From: Pseudomonas sp. St316
GTDB lineage: Bacteria > Pseudomonadota > Gammaproteobacteria > Pseudomonadales > Pseudomonadaceae
DNA length: 64,000 nucleotides
NCBI RefSeq assembly: GCF_018325905.1
Contig: NZ_AP021901.1
Span: 3,906,001-3,970,000 of the forward strand
Reading direction: 5' to 3'
Shown: positions 40,988-49,243 of the stretch, piece by piece
Layout: each line of letters opens with the position of its first letter
Numbering within the stretch: position 1 is the first letter of the stretch
Position numbers and translations under genes: made by a program
The notes under the pieces: generated by a model
Told to the model about the DNA's origin: nothing
Seen by the model: only the letters and a program-made list of their open reading frames with translations
Databases searched by the model: none

Positions 40988-41794
40988 TCAATCAAGCGTG
41001 TCACTGGCGACATGCCATTTGCCGAGCAGTTGGCTGTAGCTGCCATCGCTGCGCATATCGCCGATGACCTGCTGCACGGCAGCCGTCAGTTGCGGATCGT
41101 CCTTGCGAATGCCCAGGCCAGTGAGAATCCGGCTGAAGGCCGGCACGCCCTCCTCGAACAGATCGGGCGCCATGGTCGCGTAATAACCGGCGGTTTCCAC
41201 GGTGGTGCCATAGGCGTCGACCTGGCTGATGCGCAGCGCCTGGAAGGCATCGGTGTCGGTGTTGTAGACCACCAGCTTCATCGCCGGTTTGCCGGACTTG
41301 GCCAGGCTCTCGTTCTCGGTGTCGAGCAGGGTCTTGATGGTGGAACCGTTGAGCACCGCGACCTTGTGTCCGGAAAGATCCGGCAACGTCTTGAGCCCCT
41401 TCGGATTGCCCTTGGGCACCACCACCGCCTGGCTGGAATACATGTAGTTGACGATGTCGATCACCTCGCGGCGCTCGGGTTTGTCAAACAGTTGGTCAAC
41501 GATCATGTCGCACTGCCGGGCCAGCAACGCGGGGAGCAGCCCGGAAAAAGGAATGACCCGCCATTCCACTTTCTTGTCGCCCAGGCGCTTGGCGATTTCC
41601 AACCCCAGGTCCACGGTAAGTCCCTTGGGTTTCTGCGCCTCATCAAAGGACACCAACGGCGGCGAATCCATGCCCGAGCAGTAGACGAGTTTATCGACCT
41701 TGAGCAAACGCTCCGGAACAACGGGCGCGGCAACGGCCCACTGCGCACAGAAACCCAAGGATAAAGCGGCAACCAACAGGCGAGGCTTATGCAT
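40988..41794 (-). CDS. Polar amino acid ABC transporter substrate-binding protein
   Basis: 268 residues, family 3. Signal peptide to about residue 22 (QWAVAAPVV). Ligand-fold motifs PPLVSFDEAQKPKGLTVDLGLEIAKRLG, CDMIVDQLFDKPERREVIDIVNYMYSSQAVVV and LSGHKVAVLNGST. With the GGT at the end of the operon, a gamma-glutamyl compound is a reasonable cargo; sequence alone does not fix this. Confidence 0.88.
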   Translation of the reverse strand: MHKPRLLVAALSLGFCAQWAVAAPVVPERLLKVDKLVYCSGMDSPPLVSFDEAQKPKGLTVDLGLEIAKRLGDKKVEWRVIPFSGLLPALLARQCDMIVDQLFDKPERREVIDIVNYMYSSQAVVVPKGNPKGLKTLPDLSGHKVAVLNGSTIKTLLDTENESLAKSGKPAMKLVVYNTDTDAFQALRISQVDAYGTTVETAGYYATMAPDLFEEGVPAFSRILTGLGIRKDDPQLTAAVQQVIGDMRSDGSYSQLLGKWHVASDTLD

Positions 41795-41873
41795 GACCAG
41801 ACACTCCAGTTCAGTAAGTAACGGGCAGTACTCAAAGTCAAAACACGGGCAGGGCTCCAGTCCCCTGCTCTCG

Positions 41874-42542
41874 TTATTTTTTCGATTGCAGGAACTCGAT
41901 CAATTCAGGGACGGTGCCTTCGATGTGCGAGCGCACCACCGCTTCAGCCTTCTCGGCGTCGCCAGCCCGCAGCGCGTCGAGGATCAGCAGGTGCTCCTGG
42001 CGTGCACTCAGGGGCTTTTCCACATGCTGCAACCACAGACGCATGGGCGCCTCAATCAGGGAATAGAGCGCGCTGATCTGCTTGAGCAATCGCGGGCGAC
42101 CGCTGATGCTGCACAGGTATTCATGAAAGGCGCGATGGCGGCTGACCCACTCGGCGCTTTCCTCGCGATAATCGTCCATCTCGTCCAGCAAGCGCTCCAA
42201 GGCGGCCAGCTGGCGTTCGCCAATTCGCGCCGTCGCGACACGGACCGCCAAGCCTTCCAGGGCGCTGCGCATTTCGAAGACTTCATGCAACTCTTCGATA
42301 TCCAGGCCGCTGACAATCGCCCCGCGATTGGGTCGCAGGGTCACCAGGCCCTGGGCATCCAGACGACGAAAGGCCTCGCGCACCGGCATCCGGCTCATAC
42401 CGATCTCATTGGCGATGTCCTCGGCAATCAGCCGGTCGCCCTTGCGTAACCGACCGCCACAAATCGCATCGAGCAGGAAGTTGTAAGCCTCCTCCTCGGC
42501 CGTTATCGGCGGGCGTTCAGCGTAAGCGGGAACAAATTGCAT
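41874..42542 (-). CDS. GntR-family (FCD) regulator of the GGT/ABC operon
   Basis: 222 residues from ATG 42542 (AGAAGG upstream); the longer frame from 42587 crosses the likely promoter. Winged helix at about 20-75 (AYNFLLDAICGGRLRKGDRLIAEDIANEIGMSRMPVREAFRRL), then the all-helical FCD domain (FEMRSALEGLAVRVA, HRAFHEYLC). It is the first gene, 79 bases ahead of the binding-protein gene, so autoregulation with the operon is likely. Confidence 0.87.
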   Translation of the reverse strand: MQFVPAYAERPPITAEEEAYNFLLDAICGGRLRKGDRLIAEDIANEIGMSRMPVREAFRRLDAQGLVTLRPNRGAIVSGLDIEELHEVFEMRSALEGLAVRVATARIGERQLAALERLLDEMDDYREESAEWVSRHRAFHEYLCSISGRPRLLKQISALYSLIEAPMRLWLQHVEKPLSARQEHLLILDALRAGDAEKAEAVVRSHIEGTVPELIEFLQSKK

Positions 42543-42561
42543 GGCAGCACCTTCTGAATTT

Positions 42562-42571
42562 TTGTATCCAA
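42562..42571. promoter_or_regulatory. Candidate GntR operator
   Basis: TTGTATCCAA followed at once by TTATCCATAA, AT-rich half-palindromes 20-39 bases upstream of the regulator start. The form TTG..CAA fits GntR/FCD sites. Judged by eye. Confidence 0.3.
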
Positions 42572-42769
42572 TTATCCATAAATTCAAAAAAGCAGAATGC
42601 GTGCCAACCTGTCGAGCAATCGTGCAACCGTTTGATTTGAAGGAATTTGCCGGGAAAAACGATTGCCAGCCTTAAACCATTAGCCGCACAGGTGTGCTAC
42701 CAAACAGCTCAGCGGCTGCCTTTTATCAGTGCAGGGGGATGATTCGGTAACACCGCAGGCGGCAGCCCA

Positions 42770-43717
42770 TCAAGCCGGCGCCCTGGGTGTATCGGAGGGT
42801 GACTCGCCAAACAGCGCCCGGTAATGGGTCGCAAAATGACTCAGATGGAAAAAACCCATCGCCATGGCAATTTCACTGACGTTCAGTGCCGCCGCATGGG
42901 TCGTGATCAAACGTCGGCGCACGGCATTGAGCCGCAGGTTGCGCAGGTGCTCCACTGGACGCATCCCGGTGACCGCCTGGAAACTGTTCTGCAGGGTCCT
43001 GCGGCTGACCCGCAATTGCTCGCACAAGTCGAGGATGCTCAAGGGCACATCGGCGCTGGACACCACCAGCTCCTGGCAACGTTTGACCAGGTAGGCACTG
43101 ACGGCAAAATTGCCGCGTCGGCCACGCACCTCGTCCGAGGCGTGACTGAATAGATCGAGAAAGGCGTTGAGCAGGACGTCCTCGAGGATTTTTTCCGAGG
43201 CGGGACTGACGGCGTCTGCCTGCTCCAAAAGGTGACGAAACAGTGGGTGGATTTTTTGCTGCACGCGGCGCAATACCGCCTCATCCACGCTGACCTGGGA
43301 CACGCTTTTCAAGCGTTTGAGCTGTTCGCTCGACAGTTCGTAGGCCGCCAGTTTGGCGAACCGTACCGTGTCGACATTGGCCGCGAAGAAGTGCGTGCTT
43401 TCCGGCGCGTGCAAGACGAAGTCTTCGCCATCGCGCAACAGCACGACGCTATGGGCGCCCACTTGGTGCCCCTGGACCACCGGCGCACCGCCCAGCGACA
43501 TGGCAATGCACAAGCGCCCTTTTGGCGCGCAACCGCGCTGCACCACACGCTTATCCAGCACCTCCTGGAAAATCTGGAAACGCTCGGCGCACACCTGCCG
43601 CAGTTCACTGGAAAGGCAGCCACGCCCGAGTTGGTCATAGACCTGTTGCCAGCCTAGGATCGAACCGGCGTGTTGCTGAGGATCATTGAAGGTACGGACT
43701 TCGGCGAACATGATCAT
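42770..43717 (-). CDS. AraC-family activator of the putative aromatic cluster
   Basis: 315 residues from ATG 43717 (GAGGAACA); a second ATG at 43711 is also possible. N-terminal ligand-type domain, then two helix-turn-helix motifs at about 215-310: LSILDLCEQLRVSRRTLQNSFQAVTGM and LNVSEIAMAMGFFHLSHFATHYRALFGESPS. The spacing is typical of EutR/FeaR-like activators. It follows the hydratase gene after the dispersed repeat, in the same direction. Control of the cluster is inference from position. Confidence 0.85.
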   Translation of the reverse strand: MIMFAEVRTFNDPQQHAGSILGWQQVYDQLGRGCLSSELRQVCAERFQIFQEVLDKRVVQRGCAPKGRLCIAMSLGGAPVVQGHQVGAHSVVLLRDGEDFVLHAPESTHFFAANVDTVRFAKLAAYELSSEQLKRLKSVSQVSVDEAVLRRVQQKIHPLFRHLLEQADAVSPASEKILEDVLLNAFLDLFSHASDEVRGRRGNFAVSAYLVKRCQELVVSSADVPLSILDLCEQLRVSRRTLQNSFQAVTGMRPVEHLRNLRLNAVRRRLITTHAAALNVSEIAMAMGFFHLSHFATHYRALFGESPSDTPRAPA

Positions 43718-43754
43718 TGTTCCTCGGTGACGCGTGCTTGTTACCCGATGCTGC

Positions 43755-43857
43755 GTAGGAGCTGTCGAGTGCAACGAGGCTGCGATCTTTCCCCAGACAC
43801 TTGAATCCCGAGCGAAAGAAAAAAGATCAAAAGATCGCAGCCTTCGGCAGTTCCTAC
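43755..43857. repeat. Dispersed Pseudomonas intergenic repeat, copy 2
   Basis: Begins GTAGGAGCTGTCGAGTGCAA and GAGGCTGCGATCTTTCC, ends AAGATCGCAGCC..TTCCTAC, matching copy 1 at 2344-2464 with a different centre. Its last bases supply the TAG stop of the hydratase gene (43854-43856, minus strand). Confidence 0.75.
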
Positions 43858-44615
43858 CGGAAAACCAAAGCCAGTTCCGTGCCAAGCATGCGCAAACGAT
43901 ATTCGCCTGCCCTGACGTCCATCGGCGCCAACAACGCCCCGGACAGCACCACCTGCCCCGCTTCAACGCACTGCCCGTCAGCCAGCAAGCACCGGACCAG
44001 CCAACACAGGTTGGCCTGGGGCGTGTCCTCGCGCGCCAGGACGTTACCCTCACCGCAGGACACGCCGTCATGCGCCAGGCGATAGCTCACTTCGGACAGT
44101 CGATGCGGATCGAACACCACTCTCGCCCCGAGGCAATACAGCCCCGCAGCGGCATTGTCGGCAAGAAACGCCCCGACGCCGAAACGCCAGCCCTGCCAAC
44201 GACAATCGGCGATTTCGAATGCCGGCGCGATCTCGGAGATGGCGGCGAGGATGTCCTCGTCGCTGTAGAAACCCGGCACCAGTGTGCGCCCCAGGACAAA
44301 CGCCAGCTCGATTTCCAGCTTTGGCTGGATCAGCCGTGCCAGGGGCACCGTGCTGCCGGGTTCCACAACCATCGCATCGGTCAGTGCGCCCAACACCGGT
44401 TCATCAATACCGAAACGGTCCTGGGCGGCACGGCCGGCGAAAGCCACTTTCCACCCGGCCAACCGCTCACCAGCGGCCTCGCGCCGGCGCAATGCCTCGC
44501 GCTGCAAGGTGTAGCCCTCCTGCAGGGTGACGGCCTGTGGCTCCAACGAAGGCAAGGCATGTACAGCCTGCGCGGCCTCGTGAAGCCGGACCAGGAAATC
44601 ATCTTCGCGGCTCAT
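43854..44615 (-). CDS. 2-keto-4-pentenoate hydratase / oxalocrotonate decarboxylase family enzyme (MhpD-like)
   Basis: 253 residues. Divalent-metal ligands of the family are seen as E101 and E103 in KLEIELAFVLG and E134 in PAFEIAD; GWKVAF and SGALLAP are also typical. Members hydrate 2-hydroxypenta-2,4-dienoates from meta-cleavage to 4-hydroxy-2-oxo acids or decarboxylate oxalocrotonate. Overlaps the FAD hydroxylase gene by four bases (ATGA). Last gene of the operon; no aldolase follows. Confidence 0.85.
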   Translation of the reverse strand: MSREDDFLVRLHEAAQAVHALPSLEPQAVTLQEGYTLQREALRRREAAGERLAGWKVAFAGRAAQDRFGIDEPVLGALTDAMVVEPGSTVPLARLIQPKLEIELAFVLGRTLVPGFYSDEDILAAISEIAPAFEIADCRWQGWRFGVGAFLADNAAAGLYCLGARVVFDPHRLSEVSYRLAHDGVSCGEGNVLAREDTPQANLCWLVRCLLADGQCVEAGQVVLSGALLAPMDVRAGEYRLRMLGTELALVFR

Positions 44616-46219
44616 GAGAGTTGCTCCGCCAGTTTGCGCAAGACGCCTTCGAGCCGCTCGGGTGTGGTGATCGCGGCAACGAACCGATCCGGCCGCACCA
44701 CCACGACGCAGTCACGCACCTTGGCAAACCATTCGCCCAGGCGGTTATCGACGTCCTCGACGCAAATGGCGCCGCTGGCGGACAAGGGTTGGTTACGCCC
44801 CGCGCCACTGCGCGAGCGATTGATCTGGATGAAGCGCGTTTCCCAGCGCGCCCACCAGACAGCGGTTTGCTCGCTGAGCTGTTCGCTCGGGTTGACCCGA
44901 TACCCCAGCACCGCATAGGAATGCCCCAGCACCTCATCCAGGCGCCGGCGCTGCCCCTGGGCGTCCTCGACAGACGGCTGGATGAACAATTGCCCGACCA
45001 GATCATCCTCATGCAGCTCGGCGCGTTCGTGATACACCAAGCCTTTGGTGATGGTTGCCTTGGGTTTGAATTTGAATTCCAGCAAGTGCGAACGAAGGTT
45101 GTCGACGCTGTTGACGGCCTGGAACAACCAGTCCCGCACACCGGCCATCAACGGGTTAGTCAGCCCCAGCACGGCGCCCATGTTGTCGGCCAACGCAATG
45201 AGATCGGTCGCATGCCCACGGCGTTCCTGGTCGTAACTGGCAAGAATCGCCGGCGACGCCCGCCCTTGAAGAATCGCGGCGAGCTTCCAGGTGACGTTGG
45301 CGACATCACGCAGGCCCGAATTGAGGCCCTGCCCGGCCCAGGGCGGGGAAATATGCGCCGCATCCCCCACCAATGCCACACGGCCCTGGACAAAGCGCGC
45401 CGCGACCCGAGAGTTATGGGTGTAGGCGCGGATCCGGATGATTTCCAGTTGATCGACCGCATCGCCGATATGCCCACGGATCAAGTCCCGGATCGTGGCC
45501 TCTTCGCACATCCGGGCCTCGTCTTCGCCCTCCAGGAGCATGAACTCCCAGCGCCGCTGCTGATACGGCAGGTAGATGCAGACAAAGGGCCGCTGCGGGT
45601 CGGCATGCAGGGCCGTATACGGTGCATCCAGCGAGTCGTTGGCCGTGTCGATCACCACCCATTTGCGTGGATGGGTCAACCCCAGCAACTCGATGCCGAG
45701 TTTCTTGCGCACGCTGGAACGTCCGCCATCGGCGCCGATCACGTACTGCGCCTGCAATTGATAGAGCTCGCCCTGGGCATCGCGCACCTGCAAGGTCACG
45801 CCCCCGGCATCCTGCTCCAGATCGAGCATTTCATGGCCCTGGCGCAACTCGACACTGGCGTGCTTACCCAGTTGCTCGCGCAATGTCGTTTCCAGTAACT
45901 GTTGCATGAAGATGTTGCGCATCGGCCAGCCATAGTGGGCCGTGCTCGGCTTGACCTCGGCAAAACAGACGCCTCGCGCGTTGTAGTAACGCAGGGGCAC
46001 GTTGCAGATCATGTCGCGCGCGGCCAGTTTGGCGATGCCGATGCCCTGCAACACACGCAGTGCCTCGTCATCCATGCCCACCGCGCGCGGATACGGCAGG
46101 ACGCCGTCAGCCAACTCAAGGACGATGCAGTCGATGCCGTACAGCCCCATGTAATGACCGGCTGTGATCCCATTCGGGCCGCCGCCAACGATGACAACCT
46201 GGGTTTTCTCCTGCTTCAT
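44612..46219 (-). CDS. FAD-dependent aromatic hydroxylase (MhpA-like)
   Basis: 535 residues, group A flavin monooxygenase. FAD site VVIVGGGPNGITAG at 8-21, the DG motif VIGADGGRSSVRK and the GD motif GRVALVGDAAHISPPWAGQGLNSGLRD; length close to MhpA (about 550). Such enzymes use NAD(P)H and O2 to hydroxylate a phenolic ring ortho to OH. Directly follows the alpha/beta hydrolase gene (two bases). The ring substrate is unknown. Confidence 0.88.
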   Translation of the reverse strand: MKQEKTQVVIVGGGPNGITAGHYMGLYGIDCIVLELADGVLPYPRAVGMDDEALRVLQGIGIAKLAARDMICNVPLRYYNARGVCFAEVKPSTAHYGWPMRNIFMQQLLETTLREQLGKHASVELRQGHEMLDLEQDAGGVTLQVRDAQGELYQLQAQYVIGADGGRSSVRKKLGIELLGLTHPRKWVVIDTANDSLDAPYTALHADPQRPFVCIYLPYQQRRWEFMLLEGEDEARMCEEATIRDLIRGHIGDAVDQLEIIRIRAYTHNSRVAARFVQGRVALVGDAAHISPPWAGQGLNSGLRDVANVTWKLAAILQGRASPAILASYDQERRGHATDLIALADNMGAVLGLTNPLMAGVRDWLFQAVNSVDNLRSHLLEFKFKPKATITKGLVYHERAELHEDDLVGQLFIQPSVEDAQGQRRRLDEVLGHSYAVLGYRVNPSEQLSEQTAVWWARWETRFIQINRSRSGAGRNQPLSASGAICVEDVDNRLGEWFAKVRDCVVVVRPDRFVAAITTPERLEGVLRKLAEQLS

Positions 46220-46221
46220 CG

Positions 46222-47085
46222 CTATTCACCGCTTTGTTGTTGTGGTTGTAGACACTGGTCATACAAATAGTCGATGACGACAAGGTTGAACATTTCGCTT
46301 TGGTCATCATGGACGTAATGGCTGGCGTCGGCGATTTCCTCGGTGCGCACCAACTCATTGGCCTGCTTGATCGACTCAAGGGTCGCCAAGGGCAGGAAGT
46401 CGGAGCGGCCGCCACGAATGAACAGCGTCGGGCAATCCAGCGCCCGTACCGCCGGCCACAGGTCGGTCGGGGTAATACTCAGGCGCGCCTGGGCAATACC
46501 TTGCTGGTCGTGACGCCATTCGATTCCAGCCAGCGTTTCCTTCATGGAATACATCAACCTGGAAGCCAGCCCCTCCTGAGAGAGGCCGGGTCGCGCTTGC
46601 AGCCAGAACTGGGCGGCACTCTCCCAGTCAGGAAACAACAACGGTGTCTGGCTCATCTCGCGCCGAATGCGCTCGGCGCCGTCACCGCTGACCGAAGAAC
46701 CAGGGCCGATGTCCTCGATCACCAACGCTTGCAGGCGCCCCGGATTGAGCCGCGCATACTCCAGTGCATTGGTGCCACCGAGGGAATGCCCCACCAGGAC
46801 GAAACGCTGCAGACCCAGATGCGCCACCAGATCTTCAAGGTCGTGGACATAGGCCTCGGTCCGGTAACTGGAAGCATCCGCCCAGTCACTGTAGCCACGA
46901 CCGCGCTGGTCAAGGGCATAGCAGCAATACCGCTCGCCCAGCGCATTGGCCAGGCCATCCCAGGTCTGGGCATAGGAGCGCAGCCCGTGCAGCAACACCA
47001 CTGCAATGCCCGACGGATTGCCCCAAGACAGATAATGCAGGCGCATCCCTGACCGATTGATGAGGAACTGGCTGTTTGCAGACAT
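46222..47085 (-). CDS. Alpha/beta hydrolase, possible C-C bond (meta-cleavage) hydrolase
   Basis: 287 residues from ATG 47085 after GGGAGG. Oxyanion motif LLHG at 31-34, nucleophile S101 in GHSLGG, acid Asp in FIRGGRSDFL and base His in DASHYVHDD. It resembles MhpC/epoxide-hydrolase-like enzymes. Position between a dioxygenase and a hydratase suggests cleavage of a ring-fission product, but esterase activity is possible. Confidence 0.82.
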   Translation of the reverse strand: MSANSQFLINRSGMRLHYLSWGNPSGIAVVLLHGLRSYAQTWDGLANALGERYCCYALDQRGRGYSDWADASSYRTEAYVHDLEDLVAHLGLQRFVLVGHSLGGTNALEYARLNPGRLQALVIEDIGPGSSVSGDGAERIRREMSQTPLLFPDWESAAQFWLQARPGLSQEGLASRLMYSMKETLAGIEWRHDQQGIAQARLSITPTDLWPAVRALDCPTLFIRGGRSDFLPLATLESIKQANELVRTEEIADASHYVHDDQSEMFNLVVIDYLYDQCLQPQQQSGE

Positions 47086-47112
47086 TCGTTGGCCTCCCAC
47101 GATCAGCGCACC

Positions 47113-47715
47113 TCAATACAGGCCGTCATTGCCCTTGACGTCGGCAGCCTGAAGGCCACCCAGACGCGCATGCAAGCGCCCACGCGTGGCGAAGGCCCAG
47201 ATGATGATCAATTCGTCGGCCGCGGGACCGTCACCGAACGACAGCGAAATGCTGTCGTAGTGCGAACGGACATACAGCGCATCCTTGTGGGCCAGCGGCA
47301 CATCGATGGTCACCCCGGGCCCGCCACGCTTGCCGGTGGAAGGCACCCAGGACTTGCCGCCGCCCAACGCGACGCGGATCGGATCCGCCGCCGGGTTGGT
47401 CAACAATGCATTGCCATGCTCGTACTCGCCCTGGCTGCCCACCAGGCACGCCTTGCCGTAGCTGACGATTTCGCGCTGGCCCGCCAGTACCCGGATGCGC
47501 CGACCGAACTCCTGGCCCAGCAAGGGTGACGGCTCTATCAGCTCGGCCAGGCTTTCACTGAAACGGCCGGCATAAGGGTTGGCGATCACGGCACCAATGG
47601 CGTACTTGAACAGCGGTTCACCGTCGGCCAGCCGACCCGTTTCGTTGGCCAGGGTTTCCTCGACGAAGCTGTACCATTTGCGGATGTGGTAACTGGCGAA
47701 ATTGGCGGTTTTCAT
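47113..47715 (-). CDS. DUF1185 (amino acid synthesis family) protein
   Basis: 200 residues from ATG 47715 with GAAAGAG upstream; a TTG at 47733 is less likely. The family marks are IRKWYSFVEETLANETGR, AVIANPYAGRF, GQREIVSYGKACLVGSQGEYEHGNALL and GPGVTIDVPLAHKDA. Structures exist for the family but I know no proven activity. Soluble and embedded in the operon, so a step in the same pathway is likely. Confidence 0.75.
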   Translation of the reverse strand: MKTANFASYHIRKWYSFVEETLANETGRLADGEPLFKYAIGAVIANPYAGRFSESLAELIEPSPLLGQEFGRRIRVLAGQREIVSYGKACLVGSQGEYEHGNALLTNPAADPIRVALGGGKSWVPSTGKRGGPGVTIDVPLAHKDALYVRSHYDSISLSFGDGPAADELIIIWAFATRGRLHARLGGLQAADVKGNDGLY

Positions 47716-47729
47716 AAGAGCAGTCTCTT

Positions 47730-48179
47730 TCAAAGTGGGTCGAGATCGAAATGCCGGCTGGGGGCTCCAGCGGCCTTGAAGCGGGCCTTGCCTCGCTCGT
47801 CGTCATGTTCGGATTCGAGGAAGAATTCCAGGCGATTGCCGTCGGGATCGTTGAAATACACACCGTTACCAATCTCGTGGTCGGTGATCTTCACCACCTC
47901 GACGCCCTTGTTCAGCAACATGCCGTAGAGCTTGCGCAGGGTGGTCATGTCGCCCGCAATCTCCAGCCCGTAGTGCTGCAGCCCCAGGCCGCCCTGGTGG
48001 GCACCGGGTGCTGCGCGGAGCAACGCGATGTCGTGGTGCTTGGCACCGAAGGCCATCATGATCCAGCTTTCACCCCGGGCACTTTCATGCATGCCCAGCA
48101 CGTCGGCGTACCAACGCGCCGACACTTCAGGGTCGCTCACCGATAGCGACAGGTGAGTACGAACGACTTCGACTTTCAT
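47730..48179 (-). CDS. VOC-family extradiol-type dioxygenase, single domain
   Basis: 149 residues, one vicinal-oxygen-chelate module pair. Putative Fe(II) ligands H9 (THLSLSV), H69 (LQHYGLEI) and E118 (DPDGNRLEFF) in the 2-His-1-carboxylate pattern, so ring cleavage is possible. It is half the length of two-domain catechol 2,3-dioxygenases, so it could instead be a glyoxalase-like isomerase. The flanking hydroxylase, hydrolase and hydratase favour dioxygenase. Confidence 0.8.
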   Translation of the reverse strand: MKVEVVRTHLSLSVSDPEVSARWYADVLGMHESARGESWIMMAFGAKHHDIALLRAAPGAHQGGLGLQHYGLEIAGDMTTLRKLYGMLLNKGVEVVKITDHEIGNGVYFNDPDGNRLEFFLESEHDDERGKARFKAAGAPSRHFDLDPL

Positions 48180-48190
48180 CGCGCGACACC

Positions 48191-49231
48191 TCAGTTCTTC
48201 TTGATGATGGATTGATGCCCGGACTTGATTTGCGCCACGGCGGGCGTCCAGAGCACATCAGCGATTTCACTGAATTCACGCCACTGCTTCTGCCAGCCGT
48301 CACCGCCGTTCTCGGAGGTGAACAGATGCCCGTACTTGGTGCCAGCGACAATCTGGCGAGGGTCGGCAGGATTCAAGGCAATCGCCCAGACACAGGAGTT
48401 GGGCTGTTGCGGCAGTGGCAGCACTTCCCAACTGAGGGCGGCATCCCGGGAGACCAGCACCTTGCTGGTCGTGCCAGGGGTGCCGTCGGAAATGCTCAGG
48501 TAGAGCGTATCCTCGCTGCCCAGCGCTGCATTCATGGCGCGCACGTAGTACAGGCCGAAGGTTTCCCGGGCGACGATGCCGGTCCAGGTCTGCCCCTCGT
48601 CGAGGCTGCGATACACGGCGTTGACGCACACCACCACGACGACCTTTTGCCCATGGTTGGGCAGGACCACGATGTTATGCACGTCCGAGTTGTAGTCCCA
48701 CAGCAAGCGATCATCGACACGGGTCCAGCTATCGCCACCGTCACGGCTGTGGAACAACCCACCCTCCTCCAGGCCAAACCAGAGCTGGTTGCGATCCGTC
48801 GGGTCGTAGGCGAAGGCCAGCAAGCGCGGACGACTGACGCCGTCGCAGAACTCAGGGATCTCCACCGGGGCACGTTCCCAGTGCTGACCACCGTCGAGGG
48901 TGCGCCACAGCACCGCGCGCGACGGCGCACCGGTGCCGACGAAAATGCGCTGTGCGTCCTGCGGGTCCACGGCCACCTTCCAGACGGTCCGGCCGTTGAA
49001 TGGCGAATCCAACCGCTGCCAATGGCCTCCGGTATCAAGGCTGATGCACAGGCCGACGTCGGTGCCGGCATAGATCACCTCCGGCGTACCCGGGTGGAAA
49101 CTCAAGGATCGGGTGATCGCATCGAATTCCAGGTCCTGGCCCAGGCCCAGGCGATGCCAGGTCCGGCCATCGTCGGCGCTGCGGATCACCGCCTGCCCGA
49201 CGGTGGCGACCAAAAGGGTTCCGTTACTCAT
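48191..49231 (-). CDS. Seven-bladed Asp-box (BNR) beta-propeller protein
   Basis: 346 residues without signal peptide; ATG 49231, though GTG three bases earlier is possible. Seven Asp-box motifs: SADDGRTW at 18-25, SLDTGGHW 64, TLDGGQHW 111, SRDGGDSW 162, SLDEGQTW 209, SRDAALSW 261, SENGGDGW 306, spaced 45-52 residues, i.e. one per blade. Automatic labels would say sialidase, but no sialidase RIP motif or arginine triad is evident and the setting is a catabolic operon. Function unknown; a propeller lyase, lactonase or scaffold are options. Confidence 0.8.
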   Translation of the reverse strand: MSNGTLLVATVGQAVIRSADDGRTWHRLGLGQDLEFDAITRSLSFHPGTPEVIYAGTDVGLCISLDTGGHWQRLDSPFNGRTVWKVAVDPQDAQRIFVGTGAPSRAVLWRTLDGGQHWERAPVEIPEFCDGVSRPRLLAFAYDPTDRNQLWFGLEEGGLFHSRDGGDSWTRVDDRLLWDYNSDVHNIVVLPNHGQKVVVVVCVNAVYRSLDEGQTWTGIVARETFGLYYVRAMNAALGSEDTLYLSISDGTPGTTSKVLVSRDAALSWEVLPLPQQPNSCVWAIALNPADPRQIVAGTKYGHLFTSENGGDGWQKQWREFSEIADVLWTPAVAQIKSGHQSIIKKN

Positions 49232-49243
49232 CACTGCTGTTCC

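Noticed and set aside
48191..49231. Sialidase annotation for the Asp-box protein
   Set aside because: Asp boxes mark the propeller fold only; I see no RIP motif or arginine triad, and no signal peptide.
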